From contig JAANDG010000551.1 of NCBI GenBank assembly GCA_036852015.1, positions 1 to 64,000 on the forward strand: 64,000 bases of DNA, written 5' to 3'. The notes beneath the pieces were generated by a model. It saw only the letters and a program-made list of their open reading frames with translations, had not been told where the DNA came from and made no database searches. The position numbers and the translations under genes are program-made. Positions within the stretch are counted from its first letter, which is position 1. Every line of letters begins with the position of its first letter. Shown in pieces: positions 62,301 to 64,000 of the stretch. The DNA comes from Pelodera strongyloides. Taxonomy: Eukaryota; Nematoda; Chromadorea; Rhabditida; Rhabditidae.

Positions 62301-63790
62301 TAAGTAGCACCGTTTCATCAGTCATTAACAGTGATGCGACTATTCTCATATATACTGTAATTGCACTCATAAAATATAAGTGGGTTACGGTTAAGAGGTT
62401 GAAGAGAACATGGTTTAAGATAGCTTTTGTAGTCTAAGCATTGACATTGTTTCACCCTTCTTCAGATTGAAGCACACTTTCACTGCGTGAGAGGCGTGGG
62501 TCGCGACCACGCAAAGTTTAGTCCTGTCGCCACTGCTTCTTATAGGTATGCGTTTTGGTAAACAGATTTTGTCCGTGGGACGTACGTTGTGTGGTTAAAA
62601 TTGTCCCACGTGCTTAGCTTTGGTATTCTTTTTTCATTCATGCTGTCCCTCTGTTATAAACTGAATGGAACATATGGGTTTTTCACTGTGTACAGTATAC
62701 AGTGTTTTTACAAAAGCTATGTATAATGTATACAATAGCCTAATGTTTTCAACATTTGTGAGTAGAAGAAACGACAAGTGCCTCTAGAGAACGTTTGTAT
62801 CGAAGTTATCATTTAGGCTTCACCCGATTATTCGGTTAAAAGAGCCGATTTATGGCGAGGAGGCGTATAAATTGCAAGAATGTTTTTCAAATGGAGTAAT
62901 TGGAATCGAGGGAAAGGATGGTAAGCTCCCGTTTCTTATCTATTGATGTTTTATAGATTATTGTTAACCTAGTATTTACGGTGTGTTCATGCATATACAT
63001 ACCTACGCCTACTAAACGTGATGTACGGTAACTTTTTTGTTAAACTAAAACTGATGTAAGGTAACTTTTTGTTAGAGTAAAGAACACAGGTTTATGATCT
63101 TGAATTTGTCATGCTAATTGAAAGTGAACAAATTTCAGGCAAAGATGTTGCCGTTGTGAAAGATGCCCGTCGTGATACGTGCAGTAGAAATGTGTTCCGA
63201 TTCGAAGAACTGGCAAAGAAAGTGGAATTGGGACGCAAGAAACAGCATTTCATTTGTGAGTAGATATTATTCTCACTACACGATCCATCGTAGTTCACAT
63301 CAGACGCTTGATCCGCACGGGAGCTTTTGTAATTGTCGAGAATGTCGAGTCATGAATATAATAATACGCCTTTTACAAGTTGTTCTTATCTTATAACAAG
63401 TTGTTTAGTCTCGGTGGAATCAACTGGAGCCCTTCCCGCAAACGAGTTGGTATCGGAAGCATGCAAGGTTGGTTGCAACTATTGCATATAATGGCGTTGG
63501 AGATACGGACAAGTTATAATTTGCCACCGCAACGGAAACAGTTTTCGAGCAACTTGACTTTCCCCTTTCCCTACGTTAGAGAGTTAAGGTTCTTTTAAGA
63601 CAGGAGAGTTAAGTTCAACAACAATCTCAGACTTTCCAAAATTACCGTAATATCAAGGTACTTGTATGTAAGGTAAAAGCTGCATTTTTCCTACTGATGC
63701 AACAACTGTATTCTTTAGATCATTGCTGCAAAGGCTGCACATTTGCGATCACTTTTGGAAGAAGCATTCGATAGCATGGAAAAAGCTTAA
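59399..63790 (+). CDS. POLR1C: RNA polymerase I/III subunit RPAC1 (AC40)
   Basis: Alpha-like assembly subunit shared by RNA polymerases I and III; it pairs with RPAC2 to nucleate the enzyme core. Fourteen exons give 393 residues: 59399-59518, 59823-59906, 60243-60347, 60770-60826, 61091-61168, 61382-61462, 61641-61673, 61748-61861, 62204-62281, 62466-62545, 62817-62920, 63139-63255, 63409-63467, 63719-63790. The alpha-CTD-less D-subunit fold shows as [30 protein letters not shown], then [23 protein letters not shown] and, after the insert domain, [34 protein letters not shown]. The C-terminal dimerisation part includes [32 protein letters not shown]. The lysine-rich N-terminus has a VKSEPMD sequence that fits a sumoylation consensus (unproven). 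Start chosen at 59399 because CAG lies 6 bases upstream; 59309 is an alternative, giving 30 more residues. Confidence 0.95.
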
Positions 63791-64000
63791 TACGGAAATA
63801 ATGAAGTGGACAGAGAAAACCTTTAAATTTGAATTACACGCTTTAGACTAATTGTTACTCACGATTGTTTGCCGTTGTTGTTACTGTATAATCTTGTTGA
63901 GTTTGGAAGTAAAGATAGTTCTTTTGTGTGTGTCACCTTGGCGAGAAACAAGGAAAAAATGTATTTAGCAAAATCTGTACATAGGCGAATTAAAATACCA
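63791..64000. other. RPAC1 3' flank
   Basis: No clear AATAAA; AT-rich 3' untranslated-type sequence to the window edge. Confidence 0.5.

Overview
The window looks like nuclear DNA of a nematode. Genes are cut into many short exons with GT-AG introns. Most start codons sit 0-14 bases after a TTTCAG-type acceptor with no exon upstream, as expected for spliced-leader trans-splicing. Gene content fits too: an Srsx-like chemoreceptor, a Ly6-type GPI-anchored protein and an ORF1-like retroelement protein lie beside conserved housekeeping genes. The species cannot be named from the sequence alone.

Layout. From 1 to 7.2 kb there is one complete seven-helix receptor gene (1048-4933, +) followed by tandem repeats. 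From 7.2 to 12.7 kb, on the minus strand, there is a class I alpha-1,2-mannosidase (GH47) whose last 60 or so residues are not found. From 12.7 to 27 kb is a gene-poor stretch packed with foldback palindromes and GA microsatellites, with at most a few weak exon candidates. A small Ly6-like gene (26987-28257, +) follows. From 29.6 to 45.0 kb is a full 40-exon RNA helicase A (DHX9/RHA-1) gene with a retroelement-type ORF nested in intron 3. Then come the MCM-binding protein gene (45545-52500, +), D-aminoacyl-tRNA deacylase (53410-54309, -), dolichyl-phosphate glucosyltransferase ALG5 (55108-58782, +) and the RNA polymerase I/III subunit RPAC1 (59399-63790, +). The spacing rha-1 to MCMBP and ALG5 to RPAC1 would allow operon-like pairs.

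How the genes relate. ALG5 makes the glucose donor for N-glycan assembly and the GH47 enzyme trims mannose from N-glycans. The helicase, MCMBP, DTD1 and RPAC1 serve RNA metabolism, replication, translation fidelity and transcription. The first two share a pathway, but they lie 40 kb apart and no physical clustering is implied.

The most unusual signal is the density of full-length foldback palindromes flanked by TTAA. At least eight sequence families share the terminal motif TTAAAG(C/G)(G/A). Four times a member of the commonest family directly abuts a member of a different family, sharing a single TTAA. Exon coordinates below were worked out by hand from splice sites and reading-frame continuity; they have not been tested against transcripts.
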